Below, in pieces: positions 23,399 through 34,579 of a stretch of 64,000 nucleotides of DNA. Made by a program: the position numbers and the translations under genes. Within the stretch, counting starts at the first letter, position 1. Every line of letters begins with the position of its first letter. The notes under the pieces were generated by a model. The model was given only the letters and a program-made list of their open reading frames with translations. It did no database searches and was not told the origin of the DNA. The stretch is from Aquatica leii. Lineage: Eukaryota > Arthropoda > Insecta > Coleoptera > Lampyridae. Location of the stretch: contig CM069438.1 of the NCBI GenBank assembly GCA_035610365.1, positions 48,914,837 through 48,978,836 of the forward strand, written 5' to 3'.

Positions 23399-24080
23399 AG
23401 GCGACTAGCTCAATACAATCCGGCAAGAGGATCGCAAGTCTCCGTGTGTTAATCATAAAAATATAATATATAGTAACGAATAAAAGTTCGTCGATAAATA
23501 TCACAGTCAATAACGTTGATGCAAGCCCTGGAGGGCAAGCAACACTTCGTACATAAAATTATCGTAGTACAGTATGACAGTATAAATTAATAGATAATCG
23601 AAGAATTCAACGTTGATTCGATCCGAAACTAGTGAATTTGCAACCAGAAGAAAATCGCATGAATAAATTCAATCCGTAATTGTACAAACAAATTTGCGTT
23701 TGTTAGTTGCGGTAGCATCTATACCTAGTATTTTACGTTCTATCGACATGCATGAATCATCTCCTCAAATTGCTAAAAAAATGCAAGGAAAGAAATAATT
23801 AGATATAAGATGGTATCACAAGTAAGTTGCTTGTAAGTCAAACATGAATCGTCGTAACCGAATGCGTCAAGCTTCTGAGTTATTTTTACTATTCCTATCG
23901 TAGGTGTGCTTCCAAGCTTAGCAGACTATCACACGAAATACGTCAACGATTTGACCCCAGATTGTTTTGGGTAATTAGTGTTAGTAATCAATGCCTTTCT
24001 TAGTATACGTTCCAATGAATCGATGCCAGAGGAATGTATTTAATTGACATGTATAATTCTAAAATAGTAAACACTTAGCG
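23399..24080. mobile_element. LTR-like fossil, same family as 59.2 kb
   Basis: Ordered blocks match 59150-59850: gcgacta.ctca, aatatcacagt.aata.cgttgatg, ggagggcaagcaacact, atcgtagtaca.tatgaca and gcatgaatcatctcct (23752; 59592). The series continues with acaagtaagttgcttgt (23818), gtaggtgtgctt and ccagattgttttgg (about 23955). No coding region follows, so it is a solo or isolated copy. Divergence between the two is appreciable, suggesting age. Confidence 0.6.
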
Positions 24081-25040
24081 CTAGCCGAGGTTGCTATTAT
24101 AATTATGGTAAAATCAAGTTATGTTACAAAACTTGAAAGTAATACTTACCCCAAAGAAACCCTCACATATGAAGTAAAATTAATGCACCTATTTATAACG
24201 GTCTCACTGGACGCGTACATTAGAATTTCATGTACAATTCTTCTCACATTGACGGGAAATGTCGTGTTTTTTCTTTTATTAATTCCATACGTCAAGAAAA
24301 AACAAAAAAATGACAGGCAACAATCTGAATGCAGCAAGAGGGCGTTCATACTACACGCAACCTATATTAGAATACTTTTAACATAACAAATTTTAACTTC
24401 CATATTGGTTACCTCCTATTTTCTTTTTGATGGTTTTATTTTTTTGTGTTTTTGGTTTTCTCTGCTGCTGCCGATTGGGTTCCTTATTTAGAAGATTAGT
24501 TGCCCATTGGGCGTGAAAATAGATTTTAATCAAAGAGTAAACGGAAAACTTTCTACCTCGCGAGAGTGCAATCAAAACTTTAACTTGTTAGTTTTGAAAA
24601 CAAATTTTTCGCGGTGCATGGGTCATATATGTAATTTTAATTGTAACATGATTAGTGAATCAATGAATAATTAGTGTTAACTTTAATATAAAATGTTTTA
24701 ATTAGTATTTGTATTATAAAAAGGGCGTAAATTTAGAATCGATTATAATTGGGTCGTAGTTGTGTAGAGATCAAGGAAATGGTCCTTGCAGTACATATTT
24801 TTACGTGAAATTACGTTGAATATAACCGTAGTAGTTGACGTCACCTACACGGGCTGTACCAAAATCAAATTCGTTAAAATAGTTTCGTTCTTAATCTTAA
24901 AGAATATTTCATTCTCTGTTTCAATTTAGGGTTTATCTGTCACCTCGCAACCTACTAGTAAACCAAAAGTAATTTGATTAGTCATAATTGCATATTTCAT
25001 ATTTTGTATAATGTAACTTTCTTTAAACCTTCTTTTCAAT
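24081..25040. other. No gene seen
   Basis: Open frames on both strands overlap at 24105-24386 and 24146-24349, which argues for chance. A further 60-residue minus frame at 24393-24575 is lysine- and glutamine-rich low complexity. No family is recognised. Confidence 0.4.
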
Positions 25041-25560
25041 TCGCAAAGAAAGGTGTCGCATGGCACAGACTAATCACTCTACTCCGGTCACTACTATCTT
25101 GATCCACGACCATCTCCGATGTCAAGCTATCCGAAGCAGGTCATCCTAAGATTTACTTTTTTAACTTTTTACAATTAGTGTGTTGCACTATCCTTTATAT
25201 TCTTCTATTGCTCTTTGTGTCATCGCTTCTCTTTCGATGTTGCATTTAGTTAACGTCCATGTAAAGACTGTATAGGTTAAAACAGACTGCAAATACTTTT
25301 GTTTTAAAGTGTTTGTTTTCAAGGGTGTTTTATTATTTGGTTTAGTCTATTAAACAATTTTTGTTCTCTGGTTTTCTTTATCTAATTTAATAGCTTGTTG
25401 TATTCGTTTACTTGTTTGGTTATTTGTGGTTATATTTAGATGTACTTCTATCTATTATTTGAAACGTTTATTTGTAATCCTACTTGCTTGTAACTGTTAA
25501 CGTTGGCTTAGTTCTTCGTTTTTGCTTACATTACTTTAATTTAATTTCTTTAAGCATTTA
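25040..25560 (-). pseudogene. RTE/CR1-like LINE RT C-terminal region
   Basis: Reading leftward from about 25420: SKRIQQAIKLDKENQRT, then LKTKVF-like and TWTLTKCNIEREAMTQRAIE (25300-25210). This matches the post-RT segment that in relatives reads ...L-x-Y-G-x-E-T-W-T-L-T...A-Q-R-A-M-E. After a gap, DDLLRIA and W-rich tail residues follow at 25160-25050. The middle section is deleted. It is related to the LINE at 32.2-35.2 kb by domain type, though the two do not overlap enough to prove one family. Confidence 0.5.
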
Positions 25561-25599
25561 TGTACTCACGATGGTCCGTGGCTGAAATAATATTTGTAT

Positions 25600-26840
25600 G
25601 AATTGTCCGTTTTTTGCATTTTATCAAATCTTTTTGGCGACGCGGTCTGGTAAATTTACTTAGACGTGGTAGCACGTTATCTAGTGGCTTAACGTATTTC
25701 TGCTTTAAATTTTATTGCGTTTAAATGTTTGTACTGAAGATGTTAAATTTTTATGTCACTTTTTTTGAAGGTATTTTCAAAGGGTTTGTGTATGACTGTA
25801 GTTAAGTCTATAAGATTAAACGTTTATTTTTAAATGCACACTATAATGGATGTTTTTGTCTGGTTTTCTATTATTCTTTGTCTATTACTTTAGTATTCAA
25901 TCTCCTACGTACAAGTTAGCGTCATTATGACCATTGCAGATACTATTGCAATCGAAACGTAGTGTTTATTCACTCATTTTTACAAAAATAGAAATGAAAA
26001 CATTGTTAAATAATGGTTATAGGAAGCGATTTTTTAGGTAGTTAATAGTATGGTCGTCTACATTCTCGTGTTCGAATACTTAAGGACGCTTCATTTTTAC
26101 CTATTTATTTATTCAAAATCAGCGTGGATAATTTAAAATACTTAAAATGGCGGAAACCCCCGAAACTGACACTAGCACACTCGTGCAACTTTCTTAACGC
26201 ACTAAGCGGAAATCTATTTATTAAACTCCAATATGCAAACGTATTATAGGGCAAAAATCCCACAACACGAAAACCACACCAAAATATTTTTAACGTAACA
26301 CTCTTCTCGGGCTGTAGCGTCATCAACGTTATCTTTAGAGTTTGATGGAATTTATCTATTACACAGCTCTCGTAATGGATCTACATGGCAGCTAGCCAAG
26401 CTTCAAGCCCACATTTTGTCAACAACTCTAGGTATTTCGTTGATATTCTCAGGGCAGTAAAGCTGCAACAACAAGATCAATAGGTCAGCATTGACGTTGA
26501 AAATGTATGCACTAATATGTAAAATCTTAAGCTTTCGCGGTTATGTTTATGATTAAAAGCAACTTTTGGTTTAGACCACGTTTTAGTAAAACACCCAGAC
26601 TTAGGCTTGGTCCTAGTCTCTTCTTGAGAGCCAAAACAAGAAGTAGAACTTGGCCTTTGCCGTATTGTCGTTCGTGAACCCAAACAAACTGACGTTTTGC
26701 AAGACATTGCAGCTTGCATCTTCAGAGTAGTAAATGTCACTGAAAGAAAAAGTGTAAATGGCGATATTTATACCAATAGCGATTAGCGTGATTAACGGGT
26801 TTTATTTTTCCGTTACCGCTTGACTGACTTCGTTATTACT
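25600..26840. other. No gene recognised
   Basis: AT-rich to 26100. Two minus-strand open frames lie just downstream of the Penelope-like element: 26105-26326 (73 residues) and 26477-26740 (87 residues, Ser/Thr/Lys-rich). The latter could be 3' sequence of that element. Neither resembles a known protein. Confidence 0.35.
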
Positions 26841-26849
26841 CTCCTCTTT

Positions 26850-27365
26850 GTCTTAGAGGATATAATACTGGTAGCCAAGATTTGCTGAGTCTTAAACCGT
26901 CTTCTCGGTTCATATTACATGGACGTTTTTCTATTTCCACAGGTTCGCAGATTAGTCTGGGAAAGTAGAAAGGAGTTCTAGCCAACACTTTAGTTTTGAC
27001 CAAGTTCAGCGTGTGTCCTTGGTTCCACACGTGTTCTGCCACTGCTGATTTAGTAACTCTGCGGTGTTTGCAGTCAACCATATGTTCTTTTACTCTAACT
27101 TTAAGCGTCCCGTCTGTCATATATAACTTGATCCACAGGAACAAGAAATTTTGTAAACTCCGGCATGTTTAAAAGTCTCTTGTTTGTCTTTGGCAGATGT
27201 AAACCAGGTGTTCAGAGTATCCTTAGTCGTAAAGACAGTTTTAATATTATGATTCTCTAGCACTCTGCTTATTTTGTCTGTCGAACCCATACAGTATGGT
27301 AAATAAGCGGTGCTAGTAGGAGGTTTTAGTCTTCTTTGACTTTTGGATTTATTGCTCTTCTCCAT
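26850..27365 (-). pseudogene. Penelope-like GIY-YIG endonuclease
   Basis: One frame (27365-27117) ends in GVYKISCSCGSSYI, the GIY-YIG core in its usual Penelope-type variant preceded by a CxC pair. The next frame continues TDGTLKVRVKEHMVDCKHRR (about 27115-27060), then SAVAEHVWNQGH with the catalytic-region Arg/His/Glu pattern. It ends with CEPVEIEKRPCNMNREDGL and SW.PVL. A single frameshift at about 27118-27144 divides the domain; otherwise all signature blocks are visible. It would cut target DNA during integration. Confidence 0.85.
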
Positions 27366-27429
27366 GCGTTTTGGATCTCTTTGAACCCGTATCCATTTTG
27401 TTGTAGGGACTCCAACAATGTTTCCTTTT

Positions 27430-28235
27430 ACTTTCGTAGATTTTTATTATCTGACACACGTATATCTCTTTTGGCTAAAGTATGCAAAACAGTATTCTTC
27501 TGTACTGGATGGTGGTGAGATTCGGCGTTTAAGTATCTGTTAGAGTGCGTTTTCTTTCTGTAAACGGAATGTCCCAATTTTCCGTTATTTTTCCTTATCA
27601 CCAGTACATCAAGAAAGGCTAGACTGTGGTTATGTTCGAAGTCCATAGTGCATTTAATGCTGTTATGTGCAGAGTTTAGATGTTGAAAGAATTGATTTAG
27701 TTTATCTTTGCCATGAGGCCATACAACATACGTATCATCAACATATCTGAGCCAAATTTTTGGTTTTAACTAAACATTTTTCATAATTTTAGTTTCAAAA
27801 TATTCCATGTAAATATTGGCTATAACTGGAGAGAGCGGTGAATCCATGGTCGCGACAAGTTGTCGTTATAACTGAAATAAGTGTTTTTAAGGCAGAGTTT
27901 GATGAGCAGAACTTTTTTTTCAGTAATTTTCTCCTTGAGCAAAAACAACACTTCGTTGACCGGGATTTTAGTAAAAAGAGATACCACGTCAAAGTTGACT
28001 AGGATATCTTCTTTTGTTATACGCAAGTTCTTAATTTTCTCTACAAAGTCTGCAGAATCTTTAATGTGAGTTTCTGTATTTCCTGTCAACGGCAAAAGTT
28101 TTGCAGCTAGATAGCGTGCTAACGATTGGGTTGGTGAATTGATGGTGCTCACTATCGGTCGAAGGGGGACTCCTTCTTTGTGTATCTTGGGAAGACCGTA
28201 GATTTGTGGCTTAACCGGATTTTTGACAATCAAAG
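27430..28235 (-). pseudogene. Penelope-like reverse transcriptase
   Basis: The first open block (137 residues from 28233) reads KPQIYGLPKIHKEGVPLRPI, then VSTINSPTQSLARYLAAKLL and NFDVVSLFTKIPVNE with the first catalytic Asp. ALSPVIANIYMEYFE follows near 27810 and IWLRYVDDTYVVW near 27745; the YVDD codons lie at 27734-27745, so the catalytic pair is intact. The third block (27646-27428) reads HNHSLAFLDVLVIRK and SNRYLNAESHHH. The blocks lie in different frames, and an internal stop sits between the first and second. Confidence 0.85.
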
Positions 28236-28239
28236 TTTA

Positions 28240-29630
28240 TTTCTTGTTAATATCTATAGTAGTGGAGTTTTTGATGATGATGATGGCGTAGTGCACTAAG
28301 GTAAACTCCGCCAATACCTTAACCTTGCAGGCAATTACTGAACGACCACGAAAAAATGAGTCTTTATTCGACAGAGTTATATAACACAAAGAAAAAATTT
28401 CAAGAAGAAACATAAAAAGGGACCTAAAACAAAATGGCTGCCCAAAAAAGATAATAGAAATACTTCTTTATAAACACTAAACCAATATAAGCCAGAAACG
28501 AAAAAAAAAAGAAAAACTATCGAAAGCGCTACTTAGCATTCAATACGTCAGAGGCTTATCTGAGACAATATAAAAAGTGTTGATTTTATTGTTTGTGTTA
28601 AAAAATTGATAGATCAGCACCAGTGTCTGAGAACGCAAATTCCAGTCTTTAAATAAATTTAGAAAGCACAGGTTTTTTATCGATTTTAAAATGACATAAG
28701 TAATAAGAGACGCTTAGCTAGAATTTCTTGTTAAATTAATGGACACATTCCTTACACTTTTATCTTGAGGTGTATACGAAATTTCTTTGTTCGTGTGGTT
28801 TAGTCTACATCGGTAAGACTGGTCATCTAAAAAATTTGTTGTATATTAAATAAAAATACAAAAAACTGTGAGCAACAAATTTTCTATTAAAAAAGTTTTA
28901 TATAAATTTGATTTAGACACTCAACATATTTTTTATATCCTCTTGATATTATCCTGATAGATTTTTTAATACTCCCAACTTTTCTGAACAAATTTATTTA
29001 AGCAAAAAAAAAATAATCAAAGTTTTTTGACGTTTTTAATCAGATGTTTTAGTCTTTATTTATTTGATCAAAACTGCGCTTTAAAAAGTTAAGTTTTGGT
29101 TCAAAGGGGAGCGGAATTATGATTTTAATTAAATTAAAATTTATAATTAGTGTTTTGTAACGTTATAATTGCTATTATATTTGAAACGGTATAACTAATT
29201 ATGCTTTGTAAATGAAACAATTTAAATGTAAAGTTTATAACAGCAAACAAATATGATGCAACAAATTGAAGCAAAAAATTAGTTTGGTTTCGTCATCAAA
29301 ATGTTTACCTACTTTTTGTTTTTTATATTGTACATAATTAAACAAAAAAAAGTAATTAAAAAATTAATGAATAAAATCACAAATTGAAAGTTAACAACAA
29401 AAAGAATAAAAGCAAACTCACAAATTTTAACTCGAGTTTGTTTTTATTTAGTTTCTTTCTGTAGTTGACTAATAAATAATATTAGAAAGTTTATTTAATT
29501 ACTTTAATACACCATCCACAACTTTCTAAGTTAATTTATCAAAAATTTATTAATTTTTGTGTTTTACTATATGAACAACAAAAAGTTATTTTACAAATTG
29601 AATTAATTTTTATATAAAAGTATAATTAAT
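28240..29630. other. No gene apart from the 28.8-kb fragment; very AT-rich
   Basis: A (gat)n-like run (28271-28285) is followed by A/T-rich DNA (29000-29630) with no open frames of note and no recognisable repeat. Confidence 0.5.
28771..28836 (+). pseudogene. Tiny Penelope-like GIY-YIG fragment on the opposite strand
   Basis: The plus strand reads GVYEIS and, one base shifted, CSCGLVYIGKTGHLK. This is the GIY-YIG core with the CxC pair and Y-I-G-K-T-G turn, from a different and more canonical copy than the neighbouring element. Nothing before or after it continues the domain. It is a short remnant, but the match is specific. Confidence 0.6.
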
Positions 29631-29632
29631 TA

Positions 29633-30352
29633 TTTCGTGCTACTGAAAAGTCTGTGATGTAGGCAATTATTCGTGCACGTGTGTTGGTGGTTGAGAACAG
29701 TTTTTAAGTGCGCGTTTGGTGGTTAGTTACGTTTGCCTTGGTGATAGAATAATATATAAATACAAAAATGGTAGAGGCGTTTCATTATCTCGTGAACTGT
29801 GACCTTGAGTCGAAAATCGGAATTAATAAACTAAAAGTCAAAGACAAGTCTATCTGAATTCCAAAAACGTTAGTCTACTTAAAAGGCACTCACATCAATA
29901 AAAATTAAAAATAATCGAATGTTTATTTATTAAATAAAAATTAATTTACTTATAATAATACTTAAAGACCTATTAACAACCAATACAACGATAAAAGCAA
30001 AGTTAGGTTAGAAAAAATGTATCAGCGAATGTTTGTAAGACGGGTAATAACAATATTTTGACATATACAGACTACAGCGCCACAGTTCACGAGATCCTGA
30101 AAGACGTCTAGTTTAATAATTCGTGTACTAAATATTTTTGCACTAATAAAATGCAACCATATTTTAAAATGCTTAGAAGTCATTTAATTACTCAATATAT
30201 AAATAATCTAATTATATACATTCAATGGTTTGATGGAGCTTTGAGAAGAGCGTTATTACTGGAATTACAGGTGGTAGGTGTAGAGCAGATATGGAAAATT
30301 GTACACAGAGACGTTAAAAATTTTACATTGAATAAAATCGTTATGGTTAACA
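29633..30352. repeat. Dispersed repeat R, filled copy (contains a MITE)
   Basis: Two halves (29633-29765 and 30108-30352) match the continuous sequence at 38651-38966. Shared blocks are tttcgtgctactgaaa, gtgcacgtgtgttggtggtt, ttagttacgttt.ccttggt, ctaaatatttttgcactaat, atgcaacc.tattttaaaat and acattgaataaaatcgt. The ~340 bp in between is absent from the other copy. The repeat is non-coding and unidentified. A 68-residue frame at 30151-30357 is not supported. Confidence 0.75.
29780..30102. mobile_element. MITE-like insertion with 22-bp terminal inverted repeats
   Basis: The left end is tttcattatctcgtgaactg (continuing tg, 29780-29801). The right end (30081-30102) is its reverse complement with two mismatches; the inner 15 bases are identical. 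The interior is A/T-rich and non-coding. Its position matches the gap in alignment with the 38.65-kb copy of repeat R, which serves as the empty site. I could not define a target-site duplication. The superfamily is unknown. Confidence 0.65.
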
Positions 30353-30439
30353 CATAGTTTTTCGACACGAATAATTTATCAACTTTTGGTGTCTATAGCT
30401 TGCTGGATACATTGAGAAACATTGTGTTGTATCCATTTT

Positions 30440-30900
30440 AGTTTTCTTGTCACATGTCCTTGGCAGGTATATTTTTTTTGTCTGCATTTTGTAAAATTGA
30501 ACTTTGTGACTCAGGAAATCAAATTAACTTCATCGCAGAGAATTGCAATCGTCTTAGTATCTTGTACAATCGTTTGTCAGGAGCCTAGGCGACATAGTCA
30601 TTAGGTCCGCTCTTGGACACACTAATTAATTTCTGAACAATTTTGGTTTAGGACCATGAATTTGGTAGATCCCGACTGGAACGTTCCCGGAAATATTGAT
30701 TTTGTTTTAGGTGATGATGTATTTCCACGTGCCGGTTGTAGTGGTCTCTGGTATTATCAAAACGAAAATGACCAAATCGATGATCTATCCGCCATGAATA
30801 CAATATTTGGTTTTCCCCGCATGGTTCATGTAGTTGGTAATGCTGCTACACAACCACATCAGTTTTTTTTTATTAGACACTAGTTTTGATGACACGTTGA
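30440..30900 (+). mobile_element. BEL/Pao protease fossil
   Basis: Fragment of an LTR retrotransposon pol. The plus strand shows an aspartic-protease active-site block (CDSGNQINFIAENCNRL near 30505) and, in a later block, LVDPDWNVPGNIDFVLGDDV (30662-30720), the BEL/Pao protease tail, then a short piece of the protease-RT linker. It is broken, with several interruptions, and no reverse transcriptase follows. It is flanked on the right by the repeat at 31.28 kb. Confidence 0.7.
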
Positions 30901-31279
30901 AGTGGTTTTGGCACGTAGAAGACGTTTTTTTTGTTTTTTAATGTCGCTATTGTAATAGTTTCTTTGTCCACTTTATGTTTTCTCTAGCGATATGACCCGA
31001 TCAACGCGATTTCAGTCTCGCAATATTTCCTACAATATCTTCAACCTTTGTTCTTGCTTTTATGCATTCGTTCGGATCTTATTTTTTAGGCTGACTCCGA
31101 GCATGGCTGTTTAGATTGCTCGTGGGGAGATTTGTAATTTGTTTGCGCTGTGTTTTGTTGGCGTCATTGTTTCCATGCCATATGCTACAAGTTTCTACTA
31201 GTTTACGAACTTACCGGCCAATTCGCTGTAGGATTGAAACAATACCTGTCGGAGAGAGGGGAGATTCAAGTGACTTTAT

Positions 31280-31900
31280 TTTAACGGGCGCCAGATCTTT
31301 TTTTGTCGTTTCGACACGATTAGTAAATATGATTATTCATGAGTAGCACCATAGCGACAGCAAATAATTGAAATCAAAAAATGACTTACCAAGATTCAGG
31401 TGTACTTTCAGAAAACGTTTTCCTACTGGCTTCCTGTAATTAAACTTCCTGAAAATAATCGTGTCTACCTGGTGACTCACAAACTACAACAGGGAAAAGG
31501 AAATGTTAAAAAAAAGATAAGAGAACTGAAACGCATCGTATGCTGTTACAATATGTCATTTCGTCAAAGATGGTATTAGGTATCAATTGCCTCTGAAGGG
31601 AAATTCAATCGTGTCTGGTACATATACCCTTGCTTACAAGGTGGTATTATTTAAAGGTCAATCGCCTCCGCATAGAAATTCTGCGCTTGTATCGCAGCGT
31701 TCATAGGTCTAAAGCTTTCTTTTCCCTCGTAGATTAAAACTTGACCAGAAACTAGGACAAGAACACCCAGATTCGGAAAGTAGCACATGGCGCTAATGAA
31801 AAGACATAGAAATTACCTTTAATCAAAAAAAGAATAGAAATGATTTACCCTGCGTGGAACAAATTAATTAATTATAGATATTTTCATTACACATCGTGTC
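31280..31900. repeat. Non-coding repeat related to 9.2-10.1 kb
   Basis: It shares the gggcgcc motif (31286), gaaaacgttttcct, aatcgtgtctacc and gactcacaaa with 9225-9770. Two internal lines also repeat one another (ggtat.a.ttaggtcaattgcctccg... at 31570-31690). Probably an LTR or leader of the BEL/Pao-type elements. Confidence 0.45.
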
Positions 31901-32162
31901 ACAACACGTGGATGTTTTAAGAAAACGATTTTTAATTCACCCAGACATAGGTTATGTCGTAAACGATGTTAAAGCCAAAATGGCCGTCTATCGTCTTCTC
32001 AATACGAAGCGACCATCGATGCCCGATAGATGGCGTCGATAAATGGAAAAGTAATTTTAATTCCACCAATATACAGGGTAGTGCATTTTTAAATTTATGC
32101 ACGTAACACATACGTAGCGACCAGTAGGATGCATGCATCGTATATCTTTCACTTGAGATTGC

Positions 32163-33060
32163 TTAGTATTTTGGTGTTTTTAAGCATATAAATAAGTTTT
32201 GCAAAAGATGCCCATGTGAGATTAATCTCTCTATTTTTTCTTTTTCTCTTTTGATGTTGTGTCTTAAACAGCTGTATTCTTGGACATTTTCTATAGGTTG
32301 ATTTCTTAAAGTAATACTAATATTTTCTGGGCTCATAGTTTTAGTCTCGTTTAATTCATGCATCACGTCTTTTAATTCTTCTGCAGTGTTACTTACTAAA
32401 ACTATGTCGTCCGCGAGTCTTAAATTGTTTAATCTCGTTTCATCCATTTTATTGCCTTTATCTTGCCAGGGTAGTGTCTTAAATACGTTCTCAAGAGCCA
32501 GGGTGAAGAGTTTAGGGGAGATTGTGTATTCTTGTCTCACTCCTCTCTCTACTGATATTTAATTGGTCGCCAAATTTTCATCAATCATTTTCAACGTTGC
32601 TTTTTTATATATATGCTTGATGAGCCTAATATATCATGAATCAATCCGCGCTCTTGCCATGCTCAGGTTTCAACAGAATCGAAAATTTTATGGTAGTCAA
32701 TAAATGCGTTGTAGTGGGCTGTTGTATTCAGTACATCTTTTGATAAATGTTCGAACTTCTTGTATGTGGTTGATTGCGCTGAAGCCTTTTCTAAAGCTTG
32801 CTTGTTCAATTGGTTGATAGAAATCGAGTTTAGCTGTGAGTCTCAGTATCTTGCTGAGTAGTTATAGTATACCGATAACAAACTGATAAGTCGGTACATT
32901 TCTAGATTTGTGCTGTCGCCTTTTTTGTAAATCCCTTTGGTATCGCATCCATTCATCAGTTTCAGCATTGCCTTTTTCAGCGTTCTTCTTCCTACTTTGA
33001 TCATTTTGGTAGTAATATTGTCTTCTCCTAGAGTTTTGCATGTCTTCATTTATTTTAGTC
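32163..33060 (-). pseudogene. LINE reverse transcriptase
   Basis: Open blocks at 33049-32843 (GEDNITTKMIKVGRRTLKKA, then KKGDSTNLEMYRLISLLS) and 32540-32163 (ISPKLFTLALENVFKTLPW, then LNNLRLADDIVLVSNTAEEL and IENVQEYSCLRHNI). Between them frames read AFIDYHKIFDSVETW. The catalytic box is LADD, where relatives have F-A-D-D, and both aspartates are present. Frameshifts and a stop at the GVRQG block (about 32540) break the chain. Confidence 0.8.
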
Positions 33061-33139
33061 CTATTCTTAGCTCTGTCTTATCTATCTCAGGTATTTTTTC
33101 AGACCCGGTATTTTTGATTTCTCCTCTATCTTTCTTAAC

Positions 33140-34570
33140 GTTAGTTAGATTTATTTTAACGTCAATGTGTTGGTTTTTATGTTATTTTAACGTCTAAAGT
33201 TTGTAATATTTTTTTCTGGATGTTTACCACGTGATTTATTACTGAAATAAAAATTGAGTTTGATCTAGGGCACAGTTTTTAGAGTGTGGTAAAAAAAACG
33301 TTTGTTATTTAGGTTTAAAAACTACATTTTTAAAATTAATAATGTTAGTTAAATTTATTTTAACGTTAACGTGTTACTTTACATGTTATTTTTATCGTCT
33401 AAAATTTCTAATATTTTTTCTACATGGTTACCATGTGGTTTTTGACTGCAACAAAAATTGAGCTTTGTCTAGGACGCAGTTTTTTAGTATAGCTCAAAAT
33501 TTTATTTTTTAAATTAATAACGTTAATGTATTTTGTTTTAACGCCAACGTGTTATTTTTGATGTTATTTTCAAAATCTAATTTTTCTAATGTTTTTTTTG
33601 CATTTTTATCACCTGGTTTTTACTAAAACAAAATTTGAGCATTGCATAGAGAACAGTTTTTAGAGTTTTGCCAAAAGGCGTTTGGTTCTTAGGTTCAAAA
33701 ACTCAATTTTTTTAATTAATAACCTTAGTTAGATTTATTTTAACGTCAATGTGTTATTTTTATGTTATTTTAACGTCTAAAATTTCTAATATTTTTTTTG
33801 TATGTTTACCACGTGATTTATTACTGAAATAAAAATTGAACTTTGTCTCTGGCATAGTTTTTAGTGTGGTAAAAAAACCTTGGTTGTTTAGGTACAAATA
33901 CTACATTTTTAAAGTAAATAACGTTGATTAAATTTATTTTAATGTCAACGTTTTACTTTTTATGTTATTTTTAACATCTAAATTTTGTTGATTTTTATTG
34001 TTTTTTACCACGTGGTTTTTGACTGATTTGTCTAGGGTACAATTTTTTGAGTATGGGCAAAAGCCGTCTGCTGCTTAGGTTCAGAAACTACATTTTTAAA
34101 ATTAATAACGTTAATTAAATTTATTTTAACGTTAACGTGTTACTTTTTGTGCTTTTTTTAACGTCTGAAATGTCTTTTTTTTCTGCATGTTTGCCATAAG
34201 ATTTTTGACTGAAATAAAAATTGAGCTTTGTCTAAGGCACAGTTTTTTGAGTGTAGCTAAAAAGCGTACGCTGCTTAGGTTCAAAAACTACATTTTAAAA
34301 ATTAATAACGTTAATCAAATTTATTTTAATGCGAACGTTTTGGTTTTGTGTTATTTTTAACATCTAAAATTTCTAATGTTTTTTTTTATTTTTACCACGT
34401 GATTTTTGAGTGAAACAAAAATTGAATTTTGTCTAGGACACAGTTTTTTTGAGTATAATTCAAAACTTCATTTTTTAAATTAATAACGCTAACGTTGATT
34501 CTTTTAACCTTGACGTGTTATTTTGTTATTTTTAACATCTAATATTTCTAATGTTTTTTTTCCTTTTAGC
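33140..34570. repeat. Satellite array inside a LINE, about 195-bp unit x 7
   Basis: Landmark ccacgtg.ttttt (or a close variant) recurs at about 33228, 33430, 33610, 33809, 34008, 34193 and 34394, spacing 180-202 bp. Each unit carries in order: tctaatatttttt, the landmark, actgaaataaaaattgag, gtctagggcacagtttttt, aggttcaaaaactacattt, attaataacgtta and ttattttaacgtcaacgtg. Units differ by roughly one base in six to eight. There is no coding content. Confidence 0.85.
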
Positions 34571-34579
34571 TCGTTTGTC

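Larger units (their letters stand above)
26850..28235 (-). mobile_element. Penelope-like element (RT + GIY-YIG), 5' truncated
   Basis: Both hallmark parts of a Penelope-like retroelement lie in the right order on the minus strand: a telomerase-like RT (28233 to about 27430), then a linker, then a GIY-YIG endonuclease (27365-26850). The RT begins abruptly at the YGLPKIHKEG block, so the N-terminal portion (with the usual D-K-G block) is missing. The frame shifts several times, but long intact runs suggest a moderately young copy. No terminal repeats were identified. Confidence 0.85.

Noticed and set aside
24105-24386. 93-residue plus-strand frame with a hydrophobic segment
   Set aside because: Opposed by an overlapping minus-strand frame; no similarity; not enough to call a membrane protein.
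26105-26326. 73-residue minus-strand frame next to the Penelope-like element
   Set aside because: No recognisable motif; could be 3' sequence of a retroelement, but nothing supports a gene.
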